A DNA stretch of 64,000 nt from Formosa sp. Hel1_33_131 (GTDB taxonomy: Bacteria; Bacteroidota; Bacteroidia; Flavobacteriales; Flavobacteriaceae). This document shows, piece after piece, positions 33,906-43,228 of this stretch. A model generated the notes under the pieces. It worked only from the letters and a program-made list of their open reading frames with translations, did no database searches and was not told where the DNA came from. Within the stretch, counting starts at the first letter, position 1. Every line of letters starts with the position of its first letter. A program made the position numbers and the translations under genes. The stretch is taken from positions 1-64,000 of the forward strand of contig CATEFX010000019.1 in the NCBI GenBank assembly GCA_949499105.1, read 5' to 3'.

Positions 33906-36900
33906 ATGATCAAAAAACTATCCAACCTTCTTTTTTCTACCCGTTTAACAGGGATGCTTTTCATCCTATTTGCCATTGCAATGGCGGTTGGAACGTTTAT
34001 GGATCAGGGGCAAAGTACCTCACCAACGCCTTATTCCCGAACACTTATCTATAATGCTTGGTGGTTTGAAGCCATTATGTGTGTGTTTATCGTCAATTTT
34101 GCGGGGAATATTTTTAGATACCGATTATTGAGAAAAGAAAAATGGGCTACTTTAACCCTTCACTTATCATTTATTTTCATTCTCTTAGGCGCCTTTATTA
34201 CACGGTATCACGGTTTTGAAGGCATGATGTCCATTCGAGAAGGGGCGACCGAAAACACATTTTTATCTCAAAAAACATATTTAACCACTTATATTGACGG
34301 GGATTTTAAAATTAATGGTCAATTACAACGGCGTGTTCATGAAGATGAAGTCGATTTTTCGCCCCGACTATTAAATACTTATGAACTAAAAACGGCTTAC
34401 AACACCACGCCAATTTTAATTGAATTGGTTAATTTTATTGCTGGTGCTGAGGAAGATATCATTCCAACTGACGACGGCGACTACTATTTAAAAATTGTGG
34501 AAGCTGGTGATGGCGCGCCGCACAACCATTTCCTAAAATTAGGACAAGTGAGTAGTATACATAATGTGTTGTACGCACTCAACAAACCAACAGATGGTGC
34601 CATTAATATTACATATTCAGAAGACAACTTAACAATTCAGTCGCCTTATGAAGGCGAATATATGACCATGGCTACTGGGTTTCAAGGTCAATTGGTCAAA
34701 GATAGCATTCAACCTTTAGCGCTTCGATCGCGGTATATCATCGGAAACCAAGCGATCGTATTTCCAAAACCTGTGGTTAAAGGGGCTTTTGATATCGTCA
34801 AAAAATCGGCGCTTCTTAAAGGAGATGAAGATGGGATTGCGTTAAAAATTACAGCGAATGGTTCTACTAAAACTATTAAGTTGCTAGGAGGGAAGGGCTC
34901 AAATAATCCATTTAAAGACATTGAAGTCGGAGGATTAGAGTTTAATTTTAAATACGGTTCTAAACTCTTGGAACTTCCTTTTGAAATTAAATTAAACGAT
35001 TTTATTGCGGAACGCTTTCCTGGCACCGAAAAAAGCTATGCATCTTTTGAAAGTAAAGTGACTGTTGTGGACCCTTTAGAAGAAGATTTTGATTTCCATA
35101 TTTATATGAATAATATTCTCAACCACCAAGGTTATAAATTTTTCCAATCGTCATTTGATCCCGATGAAAAAGGGACTGTTTTATCTGTTAACCATGATTA
35201 CTGGGGCACATGGTTTACTTACTTAGGGTACTATTTATTATACTTTGGTCTAATGGCAATCTTATTATCAAAACATGCACGTATGGAATCCTTACGTCGT
35301 CAGCTTGATAAAATCAAGAAAAAGAAATCACAATTAGCGATGATCGTTTTGTTTCTCGTCTCTATGAGTGGGTTTGCACAAACGTCACATGGGTCGGATC
35401 ATGTTAATTTACGACCCACACAAACGCAGTTAGATTCTATTTTAAAACTAAACATCACGCCCGTTAATGAGGCCGACCGATTTGGGCATTTGGTCATTCA
35501 GGATACGGATGGACGGATGAAACCCATAAATACCTATGCGTCTGAACTCCTTCGAAAACTGAGCAAAAAAGACGTGTATCAAACCTTTGATGCCAATCAA
35601 GTTTTCTTATCCATGCAAGAAAGCCCACAACTTTGGTACAACGTTCCAATTATTTTCTTGAAGGCCAAAAAAGCAGATACAATTCGGACGATTCTAGGTT
35701 TAGAAAAATCGGCAAAATATGCAGCCTTAGTCGATTTTTTAGATCCCAACTTGGATTATAAATTAGGACCTTACTTGACAGATGCTTACAGTGCGTCAGT
35801 GCCCACAGCCATTCAAAATATATTTAAGGAAACAGACCAACGCGTTAGTTTGTTATTCAATACTTTGGAAGGAAGTGCGTTGCGCTTATTCCCAATTCCA
35901 GAGGATGAAAATAATACATGGGTTTCTTCCAAAGATTATAGAGAAGGGGCGTATCAATTACAAGACTCCCTCTATGGGAATTTTATCAATACGGGGTTTA
36001 TAGCCTATATGGCAACCTTGCAAAACGACAAAGTTTCAAAAACAGATTTCTCAAAAAGTCATCAATTATTAGATGCTATCAAATCGACACAGATTAAATA
36101 TGGCGGCGCTACGATGCTTAGTGAGGATAAAATTGCCACCGAAATCATCTATAACCGTTATGATATTTTCAAAAAACTATTTGAATATTATATGTACGCA
36201 AGTAGTTTGATGTTCCTGTTATTGATCGTTCAGATTTTTAAAGATCGGAGTAAAATCCTCCACTATTCGGTTCAAACCTTTAAATATTTAATTTGGATTT
36301 GTTTCGGACTACATACAGCAGGTTTGATTGCACGTTGGTATATTTCGGGCCATGCCCCTTGGAGTGATGCCTATGAATCGATGATTTATGTGGCTTGGGC
36401 CACCATGTCTTTTGGAGTCATGTTAGGAAAGAAAAGCGATTTAACTTTTGCTTCTACAGCCTTTGTCACTGCTATGATACTAATGATCGCTCATTGGAAT
36501 TGGATGGATCCTTCGATCGGAAATCTACAACCTGTTTTAAATAGTTATTGGTTAATGATTCACGTCGCCATTATAGTGGGAAGTTACGGACCGTTAACTC
36601 TAGGGATGATTTTAGGACTTATTACATTGTTGTTAATGATATTAACCAATGCAAAGAATAAGGAAAAGATGGCTCTAAATATTAAAGAGCTTACGATTAT
36701 TAACGAAATGGCGTTGACCGTTGGTTTGGTCATGTTAACGATCGGAAATTTCTTAGGCGGTATGTGGGCCAATGAAAGTTGGGGACGCTATTGGGGTTGG
36801 GATCCTAAAGAAACATGGGCTTTAATCAGTATTATGATATATGCCTTTGTGATTCACATGCGTTTGATTCCTGGCTTGCGAAGCCGATTTGGATTTAGTG

Positions 36901-37091
36901 TGGCTTCTGTGCTCGCCTATGGGAGCATTATGATGACCTATTTTGGGGTGAATTTTTATCTTGCAGGATTACATTCATATGCCAAAGACGATCAAGAAAT
37001 AAGCATTACTTACATTGTTGGTTCGTTACTAGTCATCACAATTCTTGCCGTGTTTGCATATCGAAAACACTTAAAATATTTCAAGAAATAA
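33906..37091 (+). CDS. ccsBA: Fused cytochrome c synthase CcsBA
   Basis: System II cytochrome c maturation: exports haem and attaches it to CxxCH motifs of apocytochromes outside the inner membrane. At 1061 aa it combines a ResB/CcsB-like half (membrane helices at about 10-35, 50-70, 80-100 and 435-455, with a large periplasmic loop) and a CcsA half with the WGWDPKETWAL haem-binding signature near residue 965. A signal-peptide-like segment (LFLVSMSGFAQ) near residue 480 marks the junction. Monocistronic as far as seen, with its own promoter. Confidence 0.94.
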   Translation: MIKKLSNLLFSTRLTGMLFILFAIAMAVGTFMDQGQSTSPTPYSRTLIYNAWWFEAIMCVFIVNFAGNIFRYRLLRKEKWATLTLHLSFIFILLGAFITRYHGFEGMMSIREGATENTFLSQKTYLTTYIDGDFKINGQLQRRVHEDEVDFSPRLLNTYELKTAYNTTPILIELVNFIAGAEEDIIPTDDGDYYLKIVEAGDGAPHNHFLKLGQVSSIHNVLYALNKPTDGAINITYSEDNLTIQSPYEGEYMTMATGFQGQLVKDSIQPLALRSRYIIGNQAIVFPKPVVKGAFDIVKKSALLKGDEDGIALKITANGSTKTIKLLGGKGSNNPFKDIEVGGLEFNFKYGSKLLELPFEIKLNDFIAERFPGTEKSYASFESKVTVVDPLEEDFDFHIYMNNILNHQGYKFFQSSFDPDEKGTVLSVNHDYWGTWFTYLGYYLLYFGLMAILLSKHARMESLRRQLDKIKKKKSQLAMIVLFLVSMSGFAQTSHGSDHVNLRPTQTQLDSILKLNITPVNEADRFGHLVIQDTDGRMKPINTYASELLRKLSKKDVYQTFDANQVFLSMQESPQLWYNVPIIFLKAKKADTIRTILGLEKSAKYAALVDFLDPNLDYKLGPYLTDAYSASVPTAIQNIFKETDQRVSLLFNTLEGSALRLFPIPEDENNTWVSSKDYREGAYQLQDSLYGNFINTGFIAYMATLQNDKVSKTDFSKSHQLLDAIKSTQIKYGGATMLSEDKIATEIIYNRYDIFKKLFEYYMYASSLMFLLLIVQIFKDRSKILHYSVQTFKYLIWICFGLHTAGLIARWYISGHAPWSDAYESMIYVAWATMSFGVMLGKKSDLTFASTAFVTAMILMIAHWNWMDPSIGNLQPVLNSYWLMIHVAIIVGSYGPLTLGMILGLITLLLMILTNAKNKEKMALNIKELTIINEMALTVGLVMLTIGNFLGGMWANESWGRYWGWDPKETWALISIMIYAFVIHMRLIPGLRSRFGFSVASVLAYGSIMMTYFGVNFYLAGLHSYAKDDQEISITYIVGSLLVITILAVFAYRKHLKYFKK

Positions 37092-37093
37092 AT

Positions 37094-37753
37094 CTAGTCA
37101 AAAATAGATTTAACGTTATCGAATCTAATGTCGGTATAATCAGAAACTAGCATATCTGCTCTCGAGTAATCTTGGTCTTTTGAATGTTCACTCTTATAAG
37201 CAATACAAAAGATACCCGCCTCTTTTGCAGCAATAATTCCATTGGTAGAATCTTCAATGACAAAACATTCAGAAGGGGAGACCCCAGCAGCTTTGGCAGC
37301 ATTTTCAAATATTTCAGGATGTGGTTTGGAAGCCTTTAAATCGGCACCACTCAATTTGTCTTTAAAGTAAGTATCAAGATTAAAGCGTTTCATCACATTA
37401 TTAATCGTAAACATAGAGGCCGAAGAAGCCACTACCAAAGTCAACCCATTGGCATGATAATCTTTAATAAGTGCTTCGACACCTTCAAGGAGTTGAAGGT
37501 CTGGGTCTTCAAAAAACAACTTGGTAAAATGCGCACGTTTGCCTTGTTCTAAAACAATCGGTTTATGAACTAAATTAAAGTGTTTACAAAGAAACTCACA
37601 AATACCACGCGTAGACTGTCCTGTGAAACTTCGATATAATTGCTCAGAAACATTGATTCCAACATCCTCAAACATCATTTGGTAGGCTTTGTGGTGAAGC
37701 GGTTCGGTATCTACAATAACCCCATCCATATCAAAAAGTACTGCTTTTAACAT
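37094..37753 (-). CDS. HAD-family phosphatase (beta-phosphoglucomutase-like)
   Basis: About 219 aa from the ATG at 37753. The ORF runs 56 codons further upstream, but that extension overlaps the small gene at 37860 and lacks homology, so the start giving MLKAVLFDMDGVIVDTEPLHHKAYQ is chosen. Motif I D-M-D-G, VVASSASM (motif II), LSGADLKASKPHPEIF with the motif III lysine, and CFVIEDSTNGIIAAKEAG (motif IV) are all present. This matches sugar-phosphate mutases and phosphatases of the PGMB group; the substrate is unknown. Confidence 0.88.
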   Translation of the reverse strand: MLKAVLFDMDGVIVDTEPLHHKAYQMMFEDVGINVSEQLYRSFTGQSTRGICEFLCKHFNLVHKPIVLEQGKRAHFTKLFFEDPDLQLLEGVEALIKDYHANGLTLVVASSASMFTINNVMKRFNLDTYFKDKLSGADLKASKPHPEIFENAAKAAGVSPSECFVIEDSTNGIIAAKEAGIFCIAYKSEHSKDQDYSRADMLVSDYTDIRFDNVKSIFD

Positions 37754-37859
37754 CGCTATTTTTTTTACGAAGATAATACTTAGAATGGATTTTATTTCAG
37801 CAATAAACTGAGAATAAATAACAAATTTTTTATACATTCGAATTAAATAAAAACCAACA

Positions 37860-38045
37860 ATGAAATTTGTTAAAAAACTAGGAGTCACCAACATTTTACT
37901 GCTTGCGTTATGCGCCATCATAATTTGTGTGTCCGAATATTTGTTTATGACAGGAGAAGAGTTACACGGTATTTTTGTAGGGATCTGGGCACCAATGCTT
38001 TTAGGTCTAATGATATTCTTTAAACTGTTCCGTCTTGACCGCTAA
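37860..38045 (+). CDS. Small two-helix membrane protein
   Basis: 61-residue hypothetical protein. It has a short basic N-terminus (MKFVKKLG), a first membrane segment (about 10-29, ILLLALCAIIICVSEYLF), a short polar loop (MTGEELHG), a second segment (about 39-55, IFVGIWAPMLLGLMIFF) and a basic tail (KLFRLDR). This clean design supports a real inner-membrane protein. It is divergent from the HAD gene. Function not recognised. Confidence 0.65.
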   Translation: MKFVKKLGVTNILLLALCAIIICVSEYLFMTGEELHGIFVGIWAPMLLGLMIFFKLFRLDR

Positions 38046-38164
38046 TTCGATCGTTGTATCTTTTTCTGTGTTTGTATCGGTATGTGTAGTCATATGGGCG
38101 ATTGTTTTAATAAAACAATTTAACGATATCGGTAAGAATTAGAGTGATCTTATAAACCAAAACT

Positions 38165-39325
38165 ATGAGTCCTAAAAAACAAGGTTTAAACACCATCTGT
38201 ACCCATTCAGGGTCCTTAGAAGACAGCGTTTTTAAAGGGGTGGTATCACCGCTTTATATGTCTACTTCCTATGATTTTATGGAGGTTGATACCAAACGGT
38301 ATCCACGCTATTTTAACACGCCAAATCAAGAATTTTTATCCAAAAAAATTGCAGCTTTAGAACATGCGGAAGCGGCCTTAATTTTCGGATCTGGAATGGC
38401 TGCGATTTCTGCGACGCTTTTAACTTTTTTAAAATCGGGCGATCACGCGGTCATACAAAATGATATTTATGGAGGGACCCGAAATTTTATTGTATCACAT
38501 TTTAAAAATTATGGGATTCAATATAGTTTTACACGCGATTTATCGGCCGAAGCTTTTGAAGAATGTATTCAAGAAAACACTACACTAATATATATAGAAA
38601 CGCCTTCTAATCCCTTATTAAAATTAGTCGACATATTTGCGATTGCTAAATTGGCAAAAAGCCGCCAGATTATTACTGCTGCCGACAATACGTTTGCGAC
38701 TCCCATTGTTCAAAATCCGATTGATTTAGGAATTGACATCGTTATTCACAGTGCAACCAAATATTTTGGAGGCCATAGTGATATTAGCGCTGGAGCCGTT
38801 GCGTCTTCACAAGAACTCATGGATATGATTTGGGATTTAGCCAAAGATTTTGGAGGTAATTTAAGTGATTACACCGTCTGGTTGCTCGAAAGAAGCATGA
38901 AGACCTTAGGCATTCGAGTGAAAGCACAACAACGTAATGCAAAACGCTTAGCGAAGTTCTTAGAAAAAAATAAAGCTGTTAAAGCAGTCCATTACCCCGG
39001 GCTAAAATCTAGTGAATTCCACAGTTTAGCTAAAATACAGATGAAAGGGAATGGTGCCATGCTATCGTTTGAACTTAAAGATCCTTGGAATTCCGAAGTA
39101 TTTTTAAAAGCGCTCAAACTTATCAAACCCTCAATGAGCTTGGCAGGGGTTGAAAGTACGATGTTATTACCTTCTAAAACCTCACACGCATTGCTTTCGG
39201 ATACAGAGCGTATGGAACAAGGGATCACAGATCAATTGATTCGTTTTTCTGTAGGCATTGAAACTAAATCAGATTTAATTGAAGATATTCAACAAGCATT
39301 AACGGCTTGTCACATTAAAAAATAA
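38165..39325 (+). CDS. Trans-sulfuration PLP enzyme (cystathionine synthase/lyase-like)
   Basis: Cys/Met-metabolism PLP-dependent enzyme, 386 aa. Markers are LNTICTHSGSLEDS, YPRYFNTPNQEFLSKKIAALEHAE, FGSGMAAISATLL, YIETPSNPLLKLVDI and VIHSATKYFGGHSDISAGAV with the Schiff-base lysine. The C-terminal SLAGVESTMLLPSKTSHALL and IRFSVGIE fit cystathionine gamma-synthase or beta/gamma-lyase; the reaction is not decided here. bshB1 starts 4 nt downstream, so both probably belong to one cysteine/thiol operon. Confidence 0.88.
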   Translation: MSPKKQGLNTICTHSGSLEDSVFKGVVSPLYMSTSYDFMEVDTKRYPRYFNTPNQEFLSKKIAALEHAEAALIFGSGMAAISATLLTFLKSGDHAVIQNDIYGGTRNFIVSHFKNYGIQYSFTRDLSAEAFEECIQENTTLIYIETPSNPLLKLVDIFAIAKLAKSRQIITAADNTFATPIVQNPIDLGIDIVIHSATKYFGGHSDISAGAVASSQELMDMIWDLAKDFGGNLSDYTVWLLERSMKTLGIRVKAQQRNAKRLAKFLEKNKAVKAVHYPGLKSSEFHSLAKIQMKGNGAMLSFELKDPWNSEVFLKALKLIKPSMSLAGVESTMLLPSKTSHALLSDTERMEQGITDQLIRFSVGIETKSDLIEDIQQALTACHIKK

Positions 39326-39329
39326 ACCC

Positions 39330-40052
39330 ATGAAAATTGATGTCCTTGCTTTTGGCGCACACCCCGATGATGTAGAATTGAGCTGTGGTGGTACCATTTT
39401 TAAAGAGATACAAAACGGAAAAACGGTTGGGATCATAGATCTTACAAAAGGTGAATTAGGAACTCGTGGTACCGCTGAAACTCGAAAAACAGAAGCTGAA
39501 AATGCGGCTAAAATACTTGGCGTTTCATTTCGTGAAAACATGAATTTTTCGGATGGTTTTATTGTCAACGATAAAGCACATCAATTAGAAATCATAAAAA
39601 TAATAAGACAGTATCAGCCAGAAATCGTGTTATGCAATGCTGTAGATGATCGGCATACCGACCACGGGAAGGCGAGTCAGCTTGTTAGTGATGCCTGTTT
39701 TTTGAGTGGATTGGTTAAAATTGAAACTAATTCCGACGTTTCAAATACTTCTCAAGCGCCTTGGCGTCCAAAATCCATCTATCATTACATTCAATGGAAA
39801 ACCCTAGAACCGGATTTTGTCGTTGATATTAGTTTACAAATTGACCAAAAAATGGCCTCGGTTTTAGCCTATGCAACTCAATTCTATAATCCTAACAGTC
39901 AGGCTCCTGAAACTCCAATATCCTCCAAAAATTTTGTTGATAGTATTCGATATAGAGCGGCAGATTTAGGACGCTTAACAGGTGTTTCCTATGCTGAAGG
40001 TTTTAATGTAGAACGACTTCCTGCAATTGATTCGTTATTTAACTTAAAATAA
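39330..40052 (+). CDS. bshB1: Bacillithiol biosynthesis deacetylase BshB1
   Basis: Zinc-dependent LmbE-family enzyme that deacetylates GlcNAc-malate in bacillithiol synthesis; 240 aa, standard length. AFGAHPDDVELSCGGTIF contains the metal-binding H-P-D-D, and DDRHTDHGKA supplies a further histidine pair. GELGTRGTAETRKTEAENAAKILGV and FSDGF are typical of BshB1 rather than mycothiol enzymes. Coupling to an upstream trans-sulfuration gene links it to cysteine supply. Confidence 0.93.
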   Translation: MKIDVLAFGAHPDDVELSCGGTIFKEIQNGKTVGIIDLTKGELGTRGTAETRKTEAENAAKILGVSFRENMNFSDGFIVNDKAHQLEIIKIIRQYQPEIVLCNAVDDRHTDHGKASQLVSDACFLSGLVKIETNSDVSNTSQAPWRPKSIYHYIQWKTLEPDFVVDISLQIDQKMASVLAYATQFYNPNSQAPETPISSKNFVDSIRYRAADLGRLTGVSYAEGFNVERLPAIDSLFNLK

Positions 40053-40064
40053 TATAAAAAAGTG

Positions 40065-40095
40065 TTTGTATAAAACACGAAATACTATACATTTG
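40065..40095 (+). promoter_or_regulatory. Promoter of the tRNA-His gene
   Basis: TTTG (40065-40068), exactly 19 nt, then TACATTTG (40088-40095): a perfect Bacteroidota promoter with a predicted start about 20 nt before the tRNA. Confidence 0.75.
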
Positions 40096-40120
40096 CAATC
40101 GCATTATTTGAATGCCAAAC

Positions 40121-40195
40121 GGTGGTTGTAGCTCAGTTGGTTAGAGCACTGGTTTGTGGTACCAGGGGTCGCCGGTTCGAACCCGGTCTTCCACC
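40121..40195 (+). tRNA. tRNA-His (anticodon GUG)
   Basis: GTGGTTG-TA-GCTC...GAGC, anticodon arm CTGGT-TTGTGGT-ACCAG reading GUG, and T-arm GCCGG-TTCGAAC-CCGGT. An encoded G lies at the -1 position (40121) opposite C73, the histidine identity pair. By my pairing the acceptor stem has two T-T mismatches (positions 5-68 and 6-67). The CCA end is not encoded. Confidence 0.93.
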
Positions 40196-40202
40196 CAAAA
40201 GC

Positions 40203-40234
40203 AAAAGCTTCTCTATTATAGAGAAGCTTTTTTT
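40203..40234 (+). terminator. Terminator of the tRNA-His gene
   Basis: AAAAGCTTCTCTA / TAGAGAAGCTTTT, a 13-bp perfect stem with a TTA loop and a T-run. It could also end the convergent M28 peptidase transcript. Confidence 0.9.
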
Positions 40235-40256
40235 GTGTATTTAACTTTGGTGTTAG

Positions 40257-41762
40257 TTACTTAATTGCTTTATCCACACGCACAGCTTCCTCTCTGTTTG
40301 CTAATTCCCAAGCGGTATGAAATACCAAACGCGTTCTATTTTCTAATAAATCGTATTGAATTTTATCAGGCGTATCGGAAGCTTGGTGATAATCGTCATG
40401 GGTTCCATTAAAATAAAAGATCACTGGAATGTTGTTTTTAGCAAAATTATAATGGTCAGAACGGTAGTAAAACTGATTAGGATCGTTGTCGTCATTATAA
40501 GTGTAGTCTAATTCGATATTGGTGTATTTCGTATTGACGTCTTCAGATAAGTTATGTAAATCCGTACTGAGTTTATCACTCCCAATAAGGTAGATGTAAT
40601 TTCGTTTGCCTTCAATTCTTTTAGGATCGGTTCGACCAATCATATCGATATTTAAATTGGCAACCGTTTGAGCCAAAGGAACTATAGGGTCATAATCGGT
40701 GTAATATTGAGATCCAAGCAATCCTTTTTCTTCCCCAGTGACATGTAAGAAAATAATGGAGCGCTTTGGGCCTTGTCCATTTTTAACCGCTGTTTTGAAA
40801 GCTTCTGCAATTTCTAAAATAGCAACGGTTCCAGAACCATCATCATCAGCTCCATTAAAAACTTCGCCGTCATGAACGCCAATATGATCTAAATGCGCAG
40901 AGAGTATGATGTATTCATCCGGTTTTTCTGAGCCTGTAATCATCGCTGCAACGTTGTCTGAAGAGATGGATTGACTTTTTTGTTTGAAGTCGATACTAAG
41001 TTCGTTTGCTTTTAATACCACATCTCCCATGGATTGATTCACTAAAAATGCATACATGGACTCTTCGTTAACATCGAGCGATAAAACACTTTCACCCCCG
41101 CGCTCATCACGTGCTTTGTAATAAGAGGAATACCGCTTAAAGAGTGCTTCGTTAATTAAAAAAAATGCTTTTGCACCGGAGGCTCTTGCAGCACGACTTT
41201 TTGCTCTCAGTTCTTGACGTCCGTTGGACCATTTTGAACTCCCGTCATTACCACTTATAATAAAATTTCCGTTTTCATCTTTTGGTTCTCCACCAATCGC
41301 AACAATTATTTTACCTTCAACGTCAAGACCTTCGTAGTCATTGTATTTTTCGTCTTCAATGCCATAGCCGACAAGTATAATGTCTTTAGAACTAAAACGA
41401 CCGGATTGAGCATCTACGATACTTATAAAGTCATTATAATAACGAAACAATTGTTCTTCTACTTTTATAGAAACTTCTGGAGTATCAACAATGGTTAGGG
41501 GGACTTTTTGGAAATAATCGCCGTTTGATTTTGCGGAATTAACCTCTAAATTCGTGTAGTGATTTTTTAGATAGTCTATAGCAATCTCTAACCCTTTCGT
41601 TCCTGTTTCTCTGCCTTCAAATTCATCAGAGGCATAGGTGTATAGTTTTTCTTTTAATTCGTCTGCGGTGATACTGTTCGCATAGAATTCTTGATTTTGA
41701 GACTGCCCATAACTTTGGTAAGCAATCAAAATAAGAATTAATAGTAAAGATTTATGTTTCAT
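40257..41762 (-). CDS. Secreted M28-family zinc aminopeptidase
   Basis: Exported metallopeptidase, 501 aa, with a signal peptide (hydrophobic LLLILILIAYQSYGQ). A PA-type insert (about 110-240, with RAASGAKAFFLI) precedes the M28 catalytic core. The core shows SAHLDHIG, NGADDDGSGTVAILEIAEAF, TGEEKGLLGS and NIDMIGR, with YRSDHYNFAKNNIPVIFY near the end: the H, D, E, D and H ligands of a two-zinc site are visible. Probably removes N-terminal residues from peptides in the periplasm or medium. Convergent with tRNA-His. Confidence 0.92.
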   Translation of the reverse strand: MKHKSLLLILILIAYQSYGQSQNQEFYANSITADELKEKLYTYASDEFEGRETGTKGLEIAIDYLKNHYTNLEVNSAKSNGDYFQKVPLTIVDTPEVSIKVEEQLFRYYNDFISIVDAQSGRFSSKDIILVGYGIEDEKYNDYEGLDVEGKIIVAIGGEPKDENGNFIISGNDGSSKWSNGRQELRAKSRAARASGAKAFFLINEALFKRYSSYYKARDERGGESVLSLDVNEESMYAFLVNQSMGDVVLKANELSIDFKQKSQSISSDNVAAMITGSEKPDEYIILSAHLDHIGVHDGEVFNGADDDGSGTVAILEIAEAFKTAVKNGQGPKRSIIFLHVTGEEKGLLGSQYYTDYDPIVPLAQTVANLNIDMIGRTDPKRIEGKRNYIYLIGSDKLSTDLHNLSEDVNTKYTNIELDYTYNDDNDPNQFYYRSDHYNFAKNNIPVIFYFNGTHDDYHQASDTPDKIQYDLLENRTRLVFHTAWELANREEAVRVDKAIK

Positions 41763-42500
41763 AATATTAGTATTGGATTTGTATTTTACAACGATATTAC
41801 AAAAAGATAGACATATAAGTTTGGTATTTGTGAAATTTTATGATTTTTAGACCGGTTTATTTTTAGTATTGAAACCACTAAATTCTATTCAGTTTTTACT
41901 TGTATCGTTTGATGACTCATTACTTTGGAAATAATTATTAATCATCTTTCATTTTTTTTGATACTCTACAACGCGTTGATTCGCTGGGTGTGATCTTTGT
42001 GTTTTAGAATTTAAACTCAACTCTAATGAGTCGATTAAAATGGATAATACCCACACTTTTAATGAGCCGTAAACAGCATAAAAAATGAACGATTCGGTTA
42101 AAATATAATATTAGTTTATTCAATTTTACGTTTATTTAAAAAAATAACAACTATTTTTTTTGTTTAATCTTTAGAGAATTTTAAAACTCAATTTTGATGT
42201 GTTTAGCTTATTCATTTTAAAGTATTTGAAGTACTATAATCTAATTCAAATGTTAAATTTTGGAATGCTATAAGAGAATTTTTTGATTTTAACCTCTAAT
42301 ATGTATATGTTCAATATTAAAACTTAATCGATTTTTTTTACGATCAAGACACTGTGGTCATTATTTTTTTGTTTATGTAATTTCTAATACCATAAAACAC
42401 TATTTTAAAAGAGTCCACGATTGCATTTTTGCACTCTTTTTTTTATCCAGTTTTTATAATATATTTGGAAAATTATTAATTAAAAAACCCAAAATTTATT
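41763..42500. other. Long non-coding gap
   Basis: 738 bp, strongly A/T-rich, with stops in all frames and no recognised gene, RNA or repeat family. TAATGAGTCG and TAATGAGCCG recur within 50 bp near 42026 and 42059. TATATTTG (42460-42467) is a good -7 element for the gene at 42501. Confidence 0.4.
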
Positions 42501-43064
42501 ATGAAAAAATTTTTTACTATTATTGCTTTAGCATCCTTTAGTTTTGCTTCTGCTCAAATTACGACTAACGCTGGTACATTTAACAAGCCAGCATCTGGTG
42601 ACATCGCTTTTGAAGTGCAATTCATGCCAAATTTAGATGGTACTGCAACGTTTGATGAATCTTCTTATGGAACATTGATGATACGTTCTTTTAAATCAGA
42701 TACAAAAGCTTTAAGATATTTCGCTTCCTTAGAAGTAGAAGATTCTGGTTTAGAGGGTTCTAATACCGCTTTTGATGTGCGTGTTGGTATAGGAGCAGAA
42801 AATCATTTTTCTGGTGCAGAGCGTTTATCAACTTTCTGGGGTTACCAAGGTAATCTAGGGTATGCTGACTTAGGAATTGATGATGTTGACGGGATATTTT
42901 CAATTGGAGCTGGTTTGTTTTTAGGAGCAGAGTATTACATTGTCCCTAAAGTTTACATCGGTACTGAAATAGGCTGGGGATTAAATGTTGCTTCTGCTGA
43001 AGATACCTCATGGGGATTATCTGGAAATGTAACAGGTCTGTTTAGATTAGGGGTTAGACTATAA
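42501..43064 (+). CDS. Outer-membrane beta-barrel-like protein
   Basis: 187-residue hypothetical with a signal peptide (FFTIIALASFSFASAQ). The mature part alternates strands with glycine-rich turns (AFDVRVGIGAENHF, GNLGYADLGIDDVDG, FSIGAGLFLGAEYYIVPKVYIGTEIGWGLN) and ends in an aromatic/arginine strand GLFRLGVRL, as expected of an 8-stranded outer-membrane porin-like barrel. It has its own promoter (TATATTTG at 42460) and terminator, so it is monocistronic. Function unknown. Confidence 0.7.
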   Translation: MKKFFTIIALASFSFASAQITTNAGTFNKPASGDIAFEVQFMPNLDGTATFDESSYGTLMIRSFKSDTKALRYFASLEVEDSGLEGSNTAFDVRVGIGAENHFSGAERLSTFWGYQGNLGYADLGIDDVDGIFSIGAGLFLGAEYYIVPKVYIGTEIGWGLNVASAEDTSWGLSGNVTGLFRLGVRL

Positions 43065-43087
43065 TCTATCACTATTTTATTTAATTT

Positions 43088-43112
43088 AAAGGAGCCATTT
43101 GGCTCCTTTTTT
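43088..43112 (+). terminator. Terminator of the 42501 gene
   Basis: AAAGGAGCC / GGCTCCTTT with an ATTT loop and a T-run. Confidence 0.9.
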
Positions 43113-43228
43113 ATTACCATAACTTTTGTATTTTTGCCACATGATTCGAGCATACTGAAATTATTATCAACTTTCTGAATGATTAATAGCGAACAGCATG
43201 TGACCTTCAAATTAATAGATATAAACAC

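Noticed and set aside
37754-37921. N-terminal extension of the HAD phosphatase
   Set aside because: It overlaps the small divergent gene, precedes the conserved DMDG start and has no homology.
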